Below are positions 23,608 through 31,401 of a DNA stretch of 32,364 nt, piece by piece; positions within the stretch are counted from its first letter, which is position 1, and each line of letters opens with the position of its first letter. Position numbers and translations under genes: made by a program. Source of the DNA: Chitinophagaceae bacterium (GTDB taxonomy: Bacteria > Bacteroidota > Bacteroidia > Chitinophagales > Chitinophagaceae); contig JACDBU010000166.1 in the NCBI GenBank assembly GCA_013694745.1, forward strand, positions 1 to 32,364. The letters run 5' to 3'. The notes under the pieces were generated by a model. The model did not search any database. It saw only the letters and a program-made list of their open reading frames with translations, and was not told the origin of the DNA.

Positions 23608-23907
23608 ATGAGAAAAGCAGATTTGATCAACCAGATTTCCGAAAAAACCGGTATCCCTAAAGTCGATGTTTTGGTAACACTTGAAACAATGTTTAAAGAA
23701 GTTAAAGAATCTCTTGCCAAAGGAGAAAATATTTATATCCGTGGATTTGGCAGCTTTATTACCAAAAAACGTGCAGCAAAGATCGGCAGAAATATAAAGA
23801 AGAATGTTGCCGTTGAAATCCCTGAACATTATATACCCGCATTTAAGCCAGCCAAAGAATTCGTGCAGGATATAAAATCCAAAAATTATAAAGAAAAGGC
23901 TGACTAA
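23608..23907 (+). CDS. HU/IHF-family DNA-binding protein
   Basis: 99-residue histone-like protein. The start ATG 23608 gives MRKADLINQISEKTGIPKVDV. The family pattern is clear: N-terminal helices with LETMFKEVKESLAKGENIYIRGFGSF, then the DNA-binding arm region ITKKRAAKIGRNIKKNVAVEIPEHYIPAFKPAKEF. The usual arm-tip Pro of HU (RNP) is replaced by the RNIKKN segment, common in Bacteroidota. It should act as a dimer that bends DNA; whether it is a main nucleoid protein or IHF-like cannot be decided. It ends 55 bases before the TPR gene, which has its own promoter-like sequence. Confidence 0.95.
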   Translation: MRKADLINQISEKTGIPKVDVLVTLETMFKEVKESLAKGENIYIRGFGSFITKKRAAKIGRNIKKNVAVEIPEHYIPAFKPAKEFVQDIKSKNYKEKAD

Positions 23908-23911
23908 GCAT

Positions 23912-23919
23912 TACCTTCG
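23912..23919 (+). promoter_or_regulatory. probable -7 promoter element for the TPR gene
   Basis: TACCTTCG differs from TAnnTTTG at one base. It lies just after the HU stop codon and about 43 bases before the GTG start of the TPR gene, allowing expression independent of HU. Confidence 0.45.
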
Positions 23920-23962
23920 CAACCCTGAAATGGTTTTTTACCCGGGACATTAATTCATTTAT

Positions 23963-24805
23963 GTGAAACAACAATATCTCTTAACAGCAGGGGGACTCAT
24001 CCTCCTGGCTACCTTGTTTTTTTTTGGAAAAATTGAAACCCAAAAAAGCAATTTTCCGCACAATGAACCCGCAGCGGCCATATTTAATATTGACGCAAAT
24101 ATTAAACAGGCTAAGCAAAAGTTAACTCCCTCACAACTTATTTATGTAAGTAACCTGGAAAATGGGATCAGCAGGGGAGATATCAAGCAACAGGGACAAA
24201 AGCAATACACTTCTTTAGCATCTTTTTGGCGGGATTCTGCCCAGGTGTTTGAGCCATATGCCTGGTATTTAAGCCAGTCTGCCAAGTTGGATAATTCAGA
24301 AAAAAATCTCACCTTTGCAGCCCGGTTAATTTTTGAGGCAATGCGAAAAGAGGATGATGTATTGAAAAAGACGTGGGAAGCCGGGATAGCAGCTGATTTG
24401 TTTGAGGGTGCATTAAAGCTGGATCCATCAAATGATGATCTGAAGATAGGTTTGGGAAGTTGTTATGTTTATGGAAAGGGAATGATCGGTGATGCTGCCG
24501 AAACAATGAAAGGAGTTCAGCAATTGCTGCAGGTTGTAAGAAAGGATTCTGCAAATATGAAAGCGCAATTAGTGCTGGGGATTGGAGGAGTTATTTCAAG
24601 GCAATACGATAAAGCTATTGAACGTTTAAATAAAGTAGTAAAAGCAGAACCCGGCAACATGGAAGCTGTATCATGGCTTGCAGATGCATACGCTGCCACC
24701 GGAAATAAAGCGGATGCCGTTAAGTGGTATGAATACAGTAAACGAATGGTAAATAATCCTGCTTTCAGTAAAGAAGTTGATGAAAGAATAAAAGGGTTGA
24801 ATTAA
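23963..24805 (+). CDS. TPR-repeat protein with N-terminal membrane anchor
   Basis: 280 residues starting at GTG 23963. An N-terminal helix (YLLTAGGLILLATLFFFG) follows two Gln and probably anchors the protein in the inner membrane with the rest in the periplasm. The C-terminal half has tetratricopeptide repeats: KTWEAGIAADLFEGALKLDPSND, ANMKAQLVLGIGGVISRQYDKAIERLNKVVKAEPGN and MEAVSWLADAYAATGNKADAVKWYEYSKRMV, each with the W/L-G-Y-A-P spacing of TPRs. It should serve as a protein-binding scaffold; partner unknown. Similar proteins occur between the HU and RNase G genes in related genomes as I recall, so the position may be conserved. Confidence 0.85.
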   Translation: MKQQYLLTAGGLILLATLFFFGKIETQKSNFPHNEPAAAIFNIDANIKQAKQKLTPSQLIYVSNLENGISRGDIKQQGQKQYTSLASFWRDSAQVFEPYAWYLSQSAKLDNSEKNLTFAARLIFEAMRKEDDVLKKTWEAGIAADLFEGALKLDPSNDDLKIGLGSCYVYGKGMIGDAAETMKGVQQLLQVVRKDSANMKAQLVLGIGGVISRQYDKAIERLNKVVKAEPGNMEAVSWLADAYAATGNKADAVKWYEYSKRMVNNPAFSKEVDERIKGLN

Positions 24806-24869
24806 AATAATTCTTGAACATTGATCATCAGGTTAATGTTGTAGTTATAAAAATAATAAAATAATTATT

Positions 24870-24959
24870 ATGCCTTGTGGTAAAAAAAGAAAACGTCATA
24901 AAATAGCAACTCATAAACGCAAAAAGCGTTTGAGAAAAAATCGCCATAAGAAAAAATAA
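24870..24959 (+). CDS. 29-residue very basic AURKAIP1/COX24-domain-like protein
   Basis: A 30-codon gene with ATG at 24870 and TAA at 24957-24959. Of its 29 residues, 20 are Lys, Arg or His: it opens MPCGKKRKRHK and ends LRKNRHKKK, with an IATHKRKKR core. The pattern GKKRKRHKIATHKRKKRLRKNRHKKK-type is that of the small proteins annotated with the AURKAIP1/COX24 C-terminal domain in Bacteroidota; the mitochondrial counterpart (mS38) and the mycobacterial bS22 bind the small ribosomal subunit, so a ribosomal role is likely. The AT-rich leader between the TPR gene and this start carries no SD-like sequence. RNase G/E follows 90 bases later. The gene is short enough to be missed by standard gene calling. 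Confidence 0.85.
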   Translation: MPCGKKRKRHKIATHKRKKRLRKNRHKKK

Positions 24960-24962
24960 AAT

Positions 24963-24995
24963 TGGTCCGGGCTTTCGGGTACCCTTTATTTTTCT
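24963..24995 (+). terminator. possible weak terminator after the 29-residue gene
   Basis: GGTCCGGGCTTTCGGGTACC can fold into an imperfect hairpin with two bulges, followed by the T-rich TTTATTTTTC. It is weaker than the terminator at 7007 and may allow readthrough into the RNase gene. Confidence 0.3.
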
Positions 24996-25049
24996 CCGCT
25001 AATAATGTTTTCCTTCTGAGGTTGTAAGGTATAATTTAAAAAAATTCGC

Positions 25050-26597
25050 TTGAACAAGGAACTGATCATCAATGCTGCCCCCCAGGCAGTAGAAATAGCC
25101 CTGTTAGAAGATAAGGAACTGGTTGAATTGCACAGTGAACAAGCTGATGCGAGTTTTGCAGTTGGAGATCTCTATCTTGGCAAAGTTAAAAAACTCATCC
25201 CGGGTTTAAATGCCGCATTCATTGATGTTGGGTTTGAAAAGGATGCATTTTTACATTATACCGATCTTAGTCCATACGTACGCTCTATTTTAAAGTTCAC
25301 GAATATGTCGATGAACGACAGATCTGAGCAAGGTTTTGATTACAGCAAATTTCATGTAGAACCGGAGATCGTTAAAACAGGTAAGATCGCCGAGGTATTA
25401 AGTGGCAAGCCACACATCCTGGTGCAGATATTAAAAGAACCAATTGCAGCAAAAGGGCCAAGACTAAGTTGCGAGCTATCACTCCCGGGGAGGTTTGTGG
25501 TTATCACTCCATTCAATGATATCATCGCTGTATCAAGGAAGATACATTCTTCGGAAGAGAGAAAACGTTTGCATAAGATCATTGAAGCCATTAAGCCGAA
25601 AAATTTTGGTGTCATTGTGCGTACCGCAGCAGAGGGCAAACACAATGCAGAATTACAGGAAGATCTTTTAAGTCTTATCAATACCTGGAAAAGCATTCAA
25701 AAAAATCTGAAGGGCGCTGTTCCCCCGGCGAAGATCCTGAGTGAAGAAGGTAAGACCAACAGTATTTTGCGTGATCTGCTAAGTGAAGATTTTAATAAGA
25801 TCGTTGTGAATGATAAAAATATTTTTACAGATACAAAAACATACCTGCAGCGCATAGCTCCCGACAAAACTGATATCCTTAGCTTTCATAATAATGGTTC
25901 TCCTATTTTCGATAGTTACGGCATAACAAAACAGGTGAAAGCATCTTTTGGTAAGACCGTTAACCTGCCCAGCGGCGCATACCTGATCGTGGAACATACC
26001 GAAGCGCTGCATGTTATAGATGTGAACAGCGGATATAAAAGTGTAAGCAATAACCAGGAACAAAATGCCCTGGAAACCAACCTGGAAGCGGCTGCAGAGA
26101 TAGCCAGGCAATTAAGGTTACGTGATATCGGTGGAATTATTGTGGTTGATTTTATAGATATGCGCTTGCTGGAAAACAAGAAAAGGCTTGTTGAGCAAAT
26201 GGAATTATTCATGAAGCCCGACAGGGCAAAGCACGCTGTTTTGCCGATCACGAAATTTGGATTGATGCAATTAACCCGGCAACGGATGAAGCCGGAGATG
26301 AACATAAATACTTCTGAGATCTGCCCTAGCTGTGCTGGTACCGGCAAAATATCTTCTACCCTGATCCTCGAAGATGAGATAGAAAAAAATCTCAGTTATC
26401 TTATCATGCAAAAACATGATGGACTAACTATTGAAGTCCATCCTATCCTGCATGCCTACCTCACCAAGGGTTTCCCTTCCCGGCGTTTAAAATGGAGATG
26501 GAAATACAAGCAAAAGATCCTTATAAAAGCCAACAGTAATTATCATCTTACTGAATTCCATTTTTATGATAAGAATGATGAAGAGATAAAGTTGTGA
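25050..26597 (+). CDS. rng: RNase E/G family endoribonuclease
   Basis: 515 residues starting at TTG 25050 (MNKELIINAAPQ). RNase E/G enzymes cut single-stranded AU-rich RNA and process rRNA and mRNA. The S1 domain (about 36-130) holds GDLYLGKVKKLIPGLNAAFIDVG. The catalytic Mg ligands are D324 (VIDVNSG) and D367 (VVDFIDM), 43 residues apart exactly as D303 and D346 of E. coli RNase E. The zinc-link CPSCAGTG (C425, C428) follows, allowing the enzyme to dimerise and tetramerise. There is no long C-terminal degradosome scaffold, so it is of the RNase G size class. Insertion after the S1 domain (SMNDRSEQGFDYSKFHVEPE) is common in Bacteroidota. Confidence 0.94.
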   Translation: MNKELIINAAPQAVEIALLEDKELVELHSEQADASFAVGDLYLGKVKKLIPGLNAAFIDVGFEKDAFLHYTDLSPYVRSILKFTNMSMNDRSEQGFDYSKFHVEPEIVKTGKIAEVLSGKPHILVQILKEPIAAKGPRLSCELSLPGRFVVITPFNDIIAVSRKIHSSEERKRLHKIIEAIKPKNFGVIVRTAAEGKHNAELQEDLLSLINTWKSIQKNLKGAVPPAKILSEEGKTNSILRDLLSEDFNKIVVNDKNIFTDTKTYLQRIAPDKTDILSFHNNGSPIFDSYGITKQVKASFGKTVNLPSGAYLIVEHTEALHVIDVNSGYKSVSNNQEQNALETNLEAAAEIARQLRLRDIGGIIVVDFIDMRLLENKKRLVEQMELFMKPDRAKHAVLPITKFGLMQLTRQRMKPEMNINTSEICPSCAGTGKISSTLILEDEIEKNLSYLIMQKHDGLTIEVHPILHAYLTKGFPSRRLKWRWKYKQKILIKANSNYHLTEFHFYDKNDEEIKL

Positions 26598-26677
26598 GTT
26601 GTTTCAATACTCAAGACTTACCATTGTGGACTATGTTCGTTTTTTGAAAGATCAATATCAATCTCAATTTTTTTATT

Positions 26678-28561
26678 TTATTCTTTTGTAGCCGTTAAGG
26701 TAAAATTTGCTTTATGCTCAATAGCACTCCCCTGCCCTATACTCATATCACCACTTCCTAAAATTTTTGTTCCTTTCTCTGTTACCTTAAATTCTGAATT
26801 CCGCTTTAATGTCGCTCCAAAGGTTTTTCCCATTTTATTAATTGGGAAGTTAATATACTTGATAATAGGTATGTTGGCAGCTATGATCATGATCAACCCG
26901 CGATTAGCAACTGCCGGTGTAAAATCAACAAGAGCAGTATTGTAAAAAAAAGTGATTGTTTCTGTTTCAGTATTATACTCTGCATCTACCGTTAAATTAA
27001 AATAGGAAGGCGTGGCAGCAGCCCTGGCGAATCCACCAAAACCGAGCGCATCATGTTGACTTGTTACAAACGGAACGGATAGTGGTGTAATTGAACGCTG
27101 ATCATAAATAGTAACATTCTTTGGTAGCATATGTTTTACATCATAGCCAAAAGTAAAATTGGTGGCATTGCCTTCAATATTTCCTTTCATTTTAATGATA
27201 CCTCCTGTTTGATTTATCGGGTACCGCAAAGAAACGGCTGCGCCGCAATCATAGGTATACTTCCACCAGTTATCCCCTTCATGACTGTAAATATTTTCAT
27301 AATGAAATTGCAGTTCGCCCTTATACGTGCCGCAATATCTTTTTAATAAAACTGAAATTCCATATTGTAAAACATCAGCCGTAATTTCTCCTTTACCTAA
27401 CATGGTTTCCAGGGACTTTGCATCAAATATTGCTGTCGCTAAAATTTTGGAAGGTTCTTTTACCCAAAAATCATGGTCTGATGGCATATCACCAACAGCT
27501 TTATTGGCCACTTCCGCCATTTTAGGAATAGCTTTATCAAGAACTATGTTTCCTAATACTTTTGTAATAGTTTTTGCATAAAAGTTGGTGACTGTTGAAA
27601 ACGCAGCACATACTTCATCCAGCCATACCAGAACCTCGCAAACAGTATTGTCTGCAGGTGCATGTGAAGCTTTTTCCACCTGCTCTTTCATTACTTCTTC
27701 CTGTTTTTTAAATACATCATTTAGTTCACCCATGTTTTTCCGAACATTTTCCGGCATACCTTTTCCCGCCATTGCTGCATCACCTAATTTTCCGCAACCA
27801 TCATTAATGCTTGTCAGCATTTTTTCTGCTGCATCAATTTTTTCTTCCGTCTCTTTCATTTTTTCATCAATTTCCTTAGCGTCTTTACTGGATATCTGCT
27901 CTTTTATTTTTGATACAACTTCTTTTAATTTTGTATTTGACTGCCTCAATAAATCTTTAACACCTGTGGCTATTTGATCAAGCTTACCAAAATCATAAAT
28001 GGTAAAAGTTATATCCTTTGATGCTTTTCCATCCGGGCTATTAACTTTTACCGAATAATTACCTTCAGCATTGGTATTATTGAAAGGAAGTTTAAAACTG
28101 CCGTCATTTTTATTTATCAGTGTTTTGTATGAAACTGCTTTTGCTCCTTTTGGTGGAGTAATAACAATGCTTACTTCTTTTATTTTATCGGAGTACATGG
28201 TTTCCCCGCTTATAACCAGAGAAGCACCTGTTAACGTTTGATCTGGAAATACCTTAGCCTGGATATAACCATCCTGTGGTTCCATGTTAGTATCGTCACC
28301 AGTTTTAGCGGGCAATTCGCTGGAAGTTTTTTCCGATTTGTTTTCGGTTTTATTATTTACCGCAGGCTGAGTATTTTTTTCTTTCTTCTTAGATTTAGTT
28401 CCTAAACTATCGATGGCTTTATTAATCGTTTCATCAACTTTTCTATCGGCTCTCCCCCGTACTGTCGCTTTTACCTGGTCACCCAGTCGTTTAAATATTT
28501 GCGCATCTGCTTTGTGAGAATGTGCAAAAAAAATGAGGATGAAAAAAAGTGTATAGCGCAT
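26678..28561 (-). CDS. large secreted protein of unknown function
   Basis: 627 residues with signal peptide MRYTLFFILIFFAHSHKADAQ. Mature N-terminus QIFKRLGDQVKATVRGRADR is an amphipathic basic helix, followed by a Lys/Glu/Thr-rich linker (about 55-90) and a segment resembling an immunoglobulin-like or carboxypeptidase-regulatory beta domain (KEVSIVITPPKGAKAVSYKT ... SFKLPFNNTNAEGNYSVKVNS, about 120-190). A coiled-coil stretch (LLRQSNTKLKEVVSKIKEQI ... IDEKMKETEEKIDAAEKML, about 200-300) comes next. The last 300 residues look beta-rich (LQFHYENIYSHEGDNWWKY, AVSLRYPINQ). I do not recognise the family. The final segment (FKVTEKGTKILGSGDMSIGQG) may bind a surface. It follows the S74 adhesin gene by 86 bases on the same strand and may belong to the same regulon. 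Confidence 0.8.
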   Translation of the reverse strand: MRYTLFFILIFFAHSHKADAQIFKRLGDQVKATVRGRADRKVDETINKAIDSLGTKSKKKEKNTQPAVNNKTENKSEKTSSELPAKTGDDTNMEPQDGYIQAKVFPDQTLTGASLVISGETMYSDKIKEVSIVITPPKGAKAVSYKTLINKNDGSFKLPFNNTNAEGNYSVKVNSPDGKASKDITFTIYDFGKLDQIATGVKDLLRQSNTKLKEVVSKIKEQISSKDAKEIDEKMKETEEKIDAAEKMLTSINDGCGKLGDAAMAGKGMPENVRKNMGELNDVFKKQEEVMKEQVEKASHAPADNTVCEVLVWLDEVCAAFSTVTNFYAKTITKVLGNIVLDKAIPKMAEVANKAVGDMPSDHDFWVKEPSKILATAIFDAKSLETMLGKGEITADVLQYGISVLLKRYCGTYKGELQFHYENIYSHEGDNWWKYTYDCGAAVSLRYPINQTGGIIKMKGNIEGNATNFTFGYDVKHMLPKNVTIYDQRSITPLSVPFVTSQHDALGFGGFARAAATPSYFNLTVDAEYNTETETITFFYNTALVDFTPAVANRGLIMIIAANIPIIKYINFPINKMGKTFGATLKRNSEFKVTEKGTKILGSGDMSIGQGSAIEHKANFTLTATKE

Positions 28562-28647
28562 AAATAAGGTTTTAGAAATGAAGATTATAAACCTCTGGCA
28601 TATTAATTTTTAAAAGAGAATAAAGGATCATAAACAGATTATTACTT

Positions 28648-30447
28648 TTATTTTTTCAACGCTTTAACAGCATTTACCAATTCTTCAATTTGCTTATCCA
28701 TTTTATTTATTTGCTTTTGCTGATCTTCAATTATTATTTGCTGCTTCCCGATCATCATCGGGATTTCACTTTGCTCAACCTGCTTGGTTAATTTCTCTAT
28801 TATCACCTGCTGCTCTTGTACTGCTTTTACAAGGGGCATAATAAATTGGCTGTACGCTAGGCTGTAATGATCTTTATCATTAGCAGGAGCATGAACGCCA
28901 TCAAACTCATACCCTAAATCCATTGCTATTTTTTCTACATCCTGTGCAAGAAAACCGGTGTGCAATTGTTTGTTGCCATCGTAAGAAATATTTTTTGCAA
29001 ATGTGTTATTCAATACGCCCGTCTTTGTGTATTCAGTTAACTTTATATCATCAAAATAATAGGTAACGGGTGTAAGCTTTTTAATTAAATCCAACCCCGG
29101 TACATTAGTTTTTATATTGTATTTAAATCTTGCATCAGAAGGATAGCTATACGCTACCTGCCCTTCAATTACAGTAACCGAAGTGTTACCCAAACGGATT
29201 TTATTGCTGGCATCCACGGTTGCTTTATACCCGACTGCAGTTGCATTTGTTAAGTTGCCGGTACTCACATCTGCCTCGTTACCTATTCCGGTATTATTGT
29301 TTCCTGTTTTATTCGATATAAGTGCATAGGCTCCTATTGCCGTATTATAGTTACCTATTTCATTTTGTCGAAGTGCAACAAAGCCGGTAGCCGTGTTTTC
29401 ATTTCCTAGTGTATTTAATTCAAGCGCAGCAAGTCCATCAGCAGTATTAGTGTTCCCATTATTTTCATGTAGCGCCCTCCAACCAGTTGCGGTATTGTCC
29501 AGACCAGACGTATTAGAATAAAGAGAATATGTGCCAATTGCAGTATTTTCGACTCCTGTTAAATTATTTTGAAGTGATTGGTAACCATTAGCAACATTAT
29601 CACGACCTGTAGTATTGGAATAAAGTGATTTTGATCCAATTGCTGTGTTTAATATGCCTCCATTTCCATTATTAAACAATGCTGAATCACCAATTGCAAC
29701 AAGATTGGAATTTGTAGTATTTGTAAATAGAGCACTGACTCCCATTGCTACATTGCTGTAACCGGTTGTGTTATTCTGCAGCGTCTGCATACCAATAGCA
29801 GTGTTGTTGTTGCCGGTATTATTTTTTAACAGAGCAAAATAGCCATTAGCGGTGTTGCTTGTTCCTGTTGTATTAAAAAAAAGTGCCTGGGCACCATTAG
29901 CGGTATTGTAAAGTCCAGTATTGGAATAAAGTGCATAACCCCCAATACCCGTATTTCCATTTCCCGGTATATTTGAATTTCCTGCCTGATAACCCCAAAA
30001 GGTGTTCAATAAATTATTGTCTATCCTTCCCGCTTTTTGGTTGTTTACTCTTACAGTTAATGGAACATTATCAGTAGTGCCAATAAAATTAGTGCCATCT
30101 ACCGTGCCTGCATTTCCTGTGAGTGACCAAGCATTTGATCCAGATGAGGCACCACCAATCTTTACCCAGTTCGGTGCAGCAGGTGTGCCCATGTTTATAT
30201 ATAACCCTGCTCCATCTGGTAAAGCAGAATTGGTGTTTGTAACTATAAGATAAGTTGCAGGTGATGGAACGGCTACTGCATCAGTTGATGAGGCAAGTGA
30301 TAGCCGTGGAAATAAAACACCTTTGTTACCTGCGGTAACATCTAGTATAGCGCTGGCATTGGGTGTAGGAGTGCCTATTCCTACACTTTGTCCCTGGCAT
30401 AAAAGGGATAATACTAATAGTGGAAATAAAATCAGATACGCTTTCAT
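28648..30447 (-). CDS. secreted adhesin-like protein with head repeats and S74 intramolecular-chaperone domain
   Basis: 599 residues with signal peptide MKAYLILFPLLVLSLLCQG. After an N-terminal region (SVGIGTPTPNASAILDV ... GVLFPRLS) common to Bacteroidota S74 proteins come about eleven repeats of 22-24 residues with the pattern NTAIGxxALxxNTTGxxNTA, like the YadA-type head that forms a trimeric left-handed beta roll. Then follow VIEGQVAYSYPSDARFKYNI and ITPVTYYFDDIKL-like segments (here LTPVTYYFDD), the start of the peptidase S74 chaperone domain, and a C-terminal coiled coil (IIEKLTKQVEQ ... KQINKMDKQIEELVNAV). The S74 domain normally folds trimeric spikes and is cut off by itself. A T9SS sorting domain is not seen. 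Likely surface fibre or adhesin; the sequence contains a palindrome-encoded insertion at 28746-28763. Confidence 0.85.
   Translation of the reverse strand: MKAYLILFPLLVLSLLCQGQSVGIGTPTPNASAILDVTAGNKGVLFPRLSLASSTDAVAVPSPATYLIVTNTNSALPDGAGLYINMGTPAAPNWVKIGGASSGSNAWSLTGNAGTVDGTNFIGTTDNVPLTVRVNNQKAGRIDNNLLNTFWGYQAGNSNIPGNGNTGIGGYALYSNTGLYNTANGAQALFFNTTGTSNTANGYFALLKNNTGNNNTAIGMQTLQNNTTGYSNVAMGVSALFTNTTNSNLVAIGDSALFNNGNGGILNTAIGSKSLYSNTTGRDNVANGYQSLQNNLTGVENTAIGTYSLYSNTSGLDNTATGWRALHENNGNTNTADGLAALELNTLGNENTATGFVALRQNEIGNYNTAIGAYALISNKTGNNNTGIGNEADVSTGNLTNATAVGYKATVDASNKIRLGNTSVTVIEGQVAYSYPSDARFKYNIKTNVPGLDLIKKLTPVTYYFDDIKLTEYTKTGVLNNTFAKNISYDGNKQLHTGFLAQDVEKIAMDLGYEFDGVHAPANDKDHYSLAYSQFIMPLVKAVQEQQVIIEKLTKQVEQSEIPMMIGKQQIIIEDQQKQINKMDKQIEELVNAVKALKK
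28746..28763. repeat. short palindrome TCCCGAT-CATC-ATCGGGA inside the S74 gene
   Basis: Two perfect 7-base arms with a 4-base loop interrupt the C-terminal coiled-coil coding region. On the minus strand it encodes the IPMMIGK residues, which do not fit the surrounding heptads. It may be a small palindromic repeat that inserted in frame. Confidence 0.5.
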
Positions 30448-30464
30448 ATTTATTTATTGAATCG

Positions 30465-30488
30465 TTTTATAAAAAATATTTTATAAAA
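30465..30488. promoter_or_regulatory. tandem TTTTATAAAA palindromes upstream of the adhesin gene
   Basis: Two identical 10-base palindromes (30465-30474 and 30479-30488), start to start 14 bases apart, lie 18 to 41 bases upstream of the adhesin start on the minus strand. They could be regulator sites, or only AT-rich promoter sequence. Confidence 0.3.
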
Positions 30489-30627
30489 AGCTTGCTGAGT
30501 ATAAATAAATGTATGTCTTAATACAACCCTACTTTGTAGAAATGAGTGAGCACGCACTATCCACCTGTGTAAGGCTGTTTATAGTGTGTAAGGGAAATCT
30601 TATTTATGAATACTTTGAAAGAAAAAG

Positions 30628-31392
30628 TCAATTGGGCTTTAGAATGCTTCCTAACTGTTCTCTTTTATTTCGGGAAACGGGTATCTCTATTTCATTTTCC
30701 ATTATCAAATAACCTCCCTCACCTTTGATAAACTCTTTTATTTTTTTCGTGTTTACCAAATAGCTTCGATGTATGCGTAAAAAATGTGAAGTAATGAGTA
30801 TGTCTTCAATCTCGCCCAGTGTTCTGCAAACCGTAAATTTTGGTTCATTCACCAAATGGAGTACAGTATAATTGCTTTCTGACTCGCAATAAATAATATC
30901 GCTTAAAGAAATAAACCGGTAACCTTTTGTATGCGGAAACGCAATGCGCCCGGGCACATGTCCTTTCTCAGATTCGTGTAACATTTCACTTATCTGTTCT
31001 AATTGCTGCGGCAAAAATGCTGATTTTTCATTTATCTTTTTTACAGCACTTTTTAATTCAACCGGGTCAATAGGCTTTAATAAATAATCGAGCGCATTAA
31101 ACTTAAATGCCTTTACAGCAAACTGGTCGTAAGCTGTTGTAAATATTAAATGAAAATTAATTTCATCAAGACTTGATAATAACTGAAACCCATTCATCTG
31201 GGGCATTTCAATATCCAGAAAAACGATATCAGGTTTTAATGCTTTAATTTTTTCTAAACCTTCTATACTGTTTAATACCGAAGCAAGCACCTCAACTTGC
31301 GGGCAATGAATATCTAATAGTTTTCGTAAAACCACCAATGCATTGGGCTCATCATCTATGATAATTGCTGTGTGTTTTGATTCTGTTTTCAT
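30628..31392 (-). CDS. LytTR-type response regulator
   Basis: 254 residues. The receiver domain has the acidic pocket D13 and D14 (IIIDDEPNA), phosphoacceptor D60 (DIVFLDIEMPQMNGF) and K106 (LLKPIDP). The C-terminal LytTR DNA-binding domain spans about residues 150-250, with GYRFISLSDIIYCESESNYTVLHL, and the segment FLRIHRSYLVNTKKI typical of the fold. LytTR regulators bind direct repeats upstream of promoters. The stop lies 180 bases before the adhesin gene and the start codon is 9 bases after the kinase stop, so kinase and regulator are cotranscribed. Target genes are not shown by the sequence; the adhesin and secreted protein next to it are candidates. Confidence 0.94.
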   Translation of the reverse strand: MKTESKHTAIIIDDEPNALVVLRKLLDIHCPQVEVLASVLNSIEGLEKIKALKPDIVFLDIEMPQMNGFQLLSSLDEINFHLIFTTAYDQFAVKAFKFNALDYLLKPIDPVELKSAVKKINEKSAFLPQQLEQISEMLHESEKGHVPGRIAFPHTKGYRFISLSDIIYCESESNYTVLHLVNEPKFTVCRTLGEIEDILITSHFLRIHRSYLVNTKKIKEFIKGEGGYLIMENEIEIPVSRNKREQLGSILKPN

Positions 31393-31401
31393 GATAATAA
31401 A

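Noticed and set aside
29190-29990. Regular short DNA repeats that might suggest a CRISPR array or minisatellite
   Set aside because: Units of about 66-72 bases follow the reading frame of the adhesin and encode the NTAIGxxAL head repeats; they diverge as protein repeats do, and no identical repeat with unique spacers is present.
30002-30253. 83-codon open frame on the plus strand
   Set aside because: It is antisense to the N-terminal part of the S74 adhesin and has no family signal.
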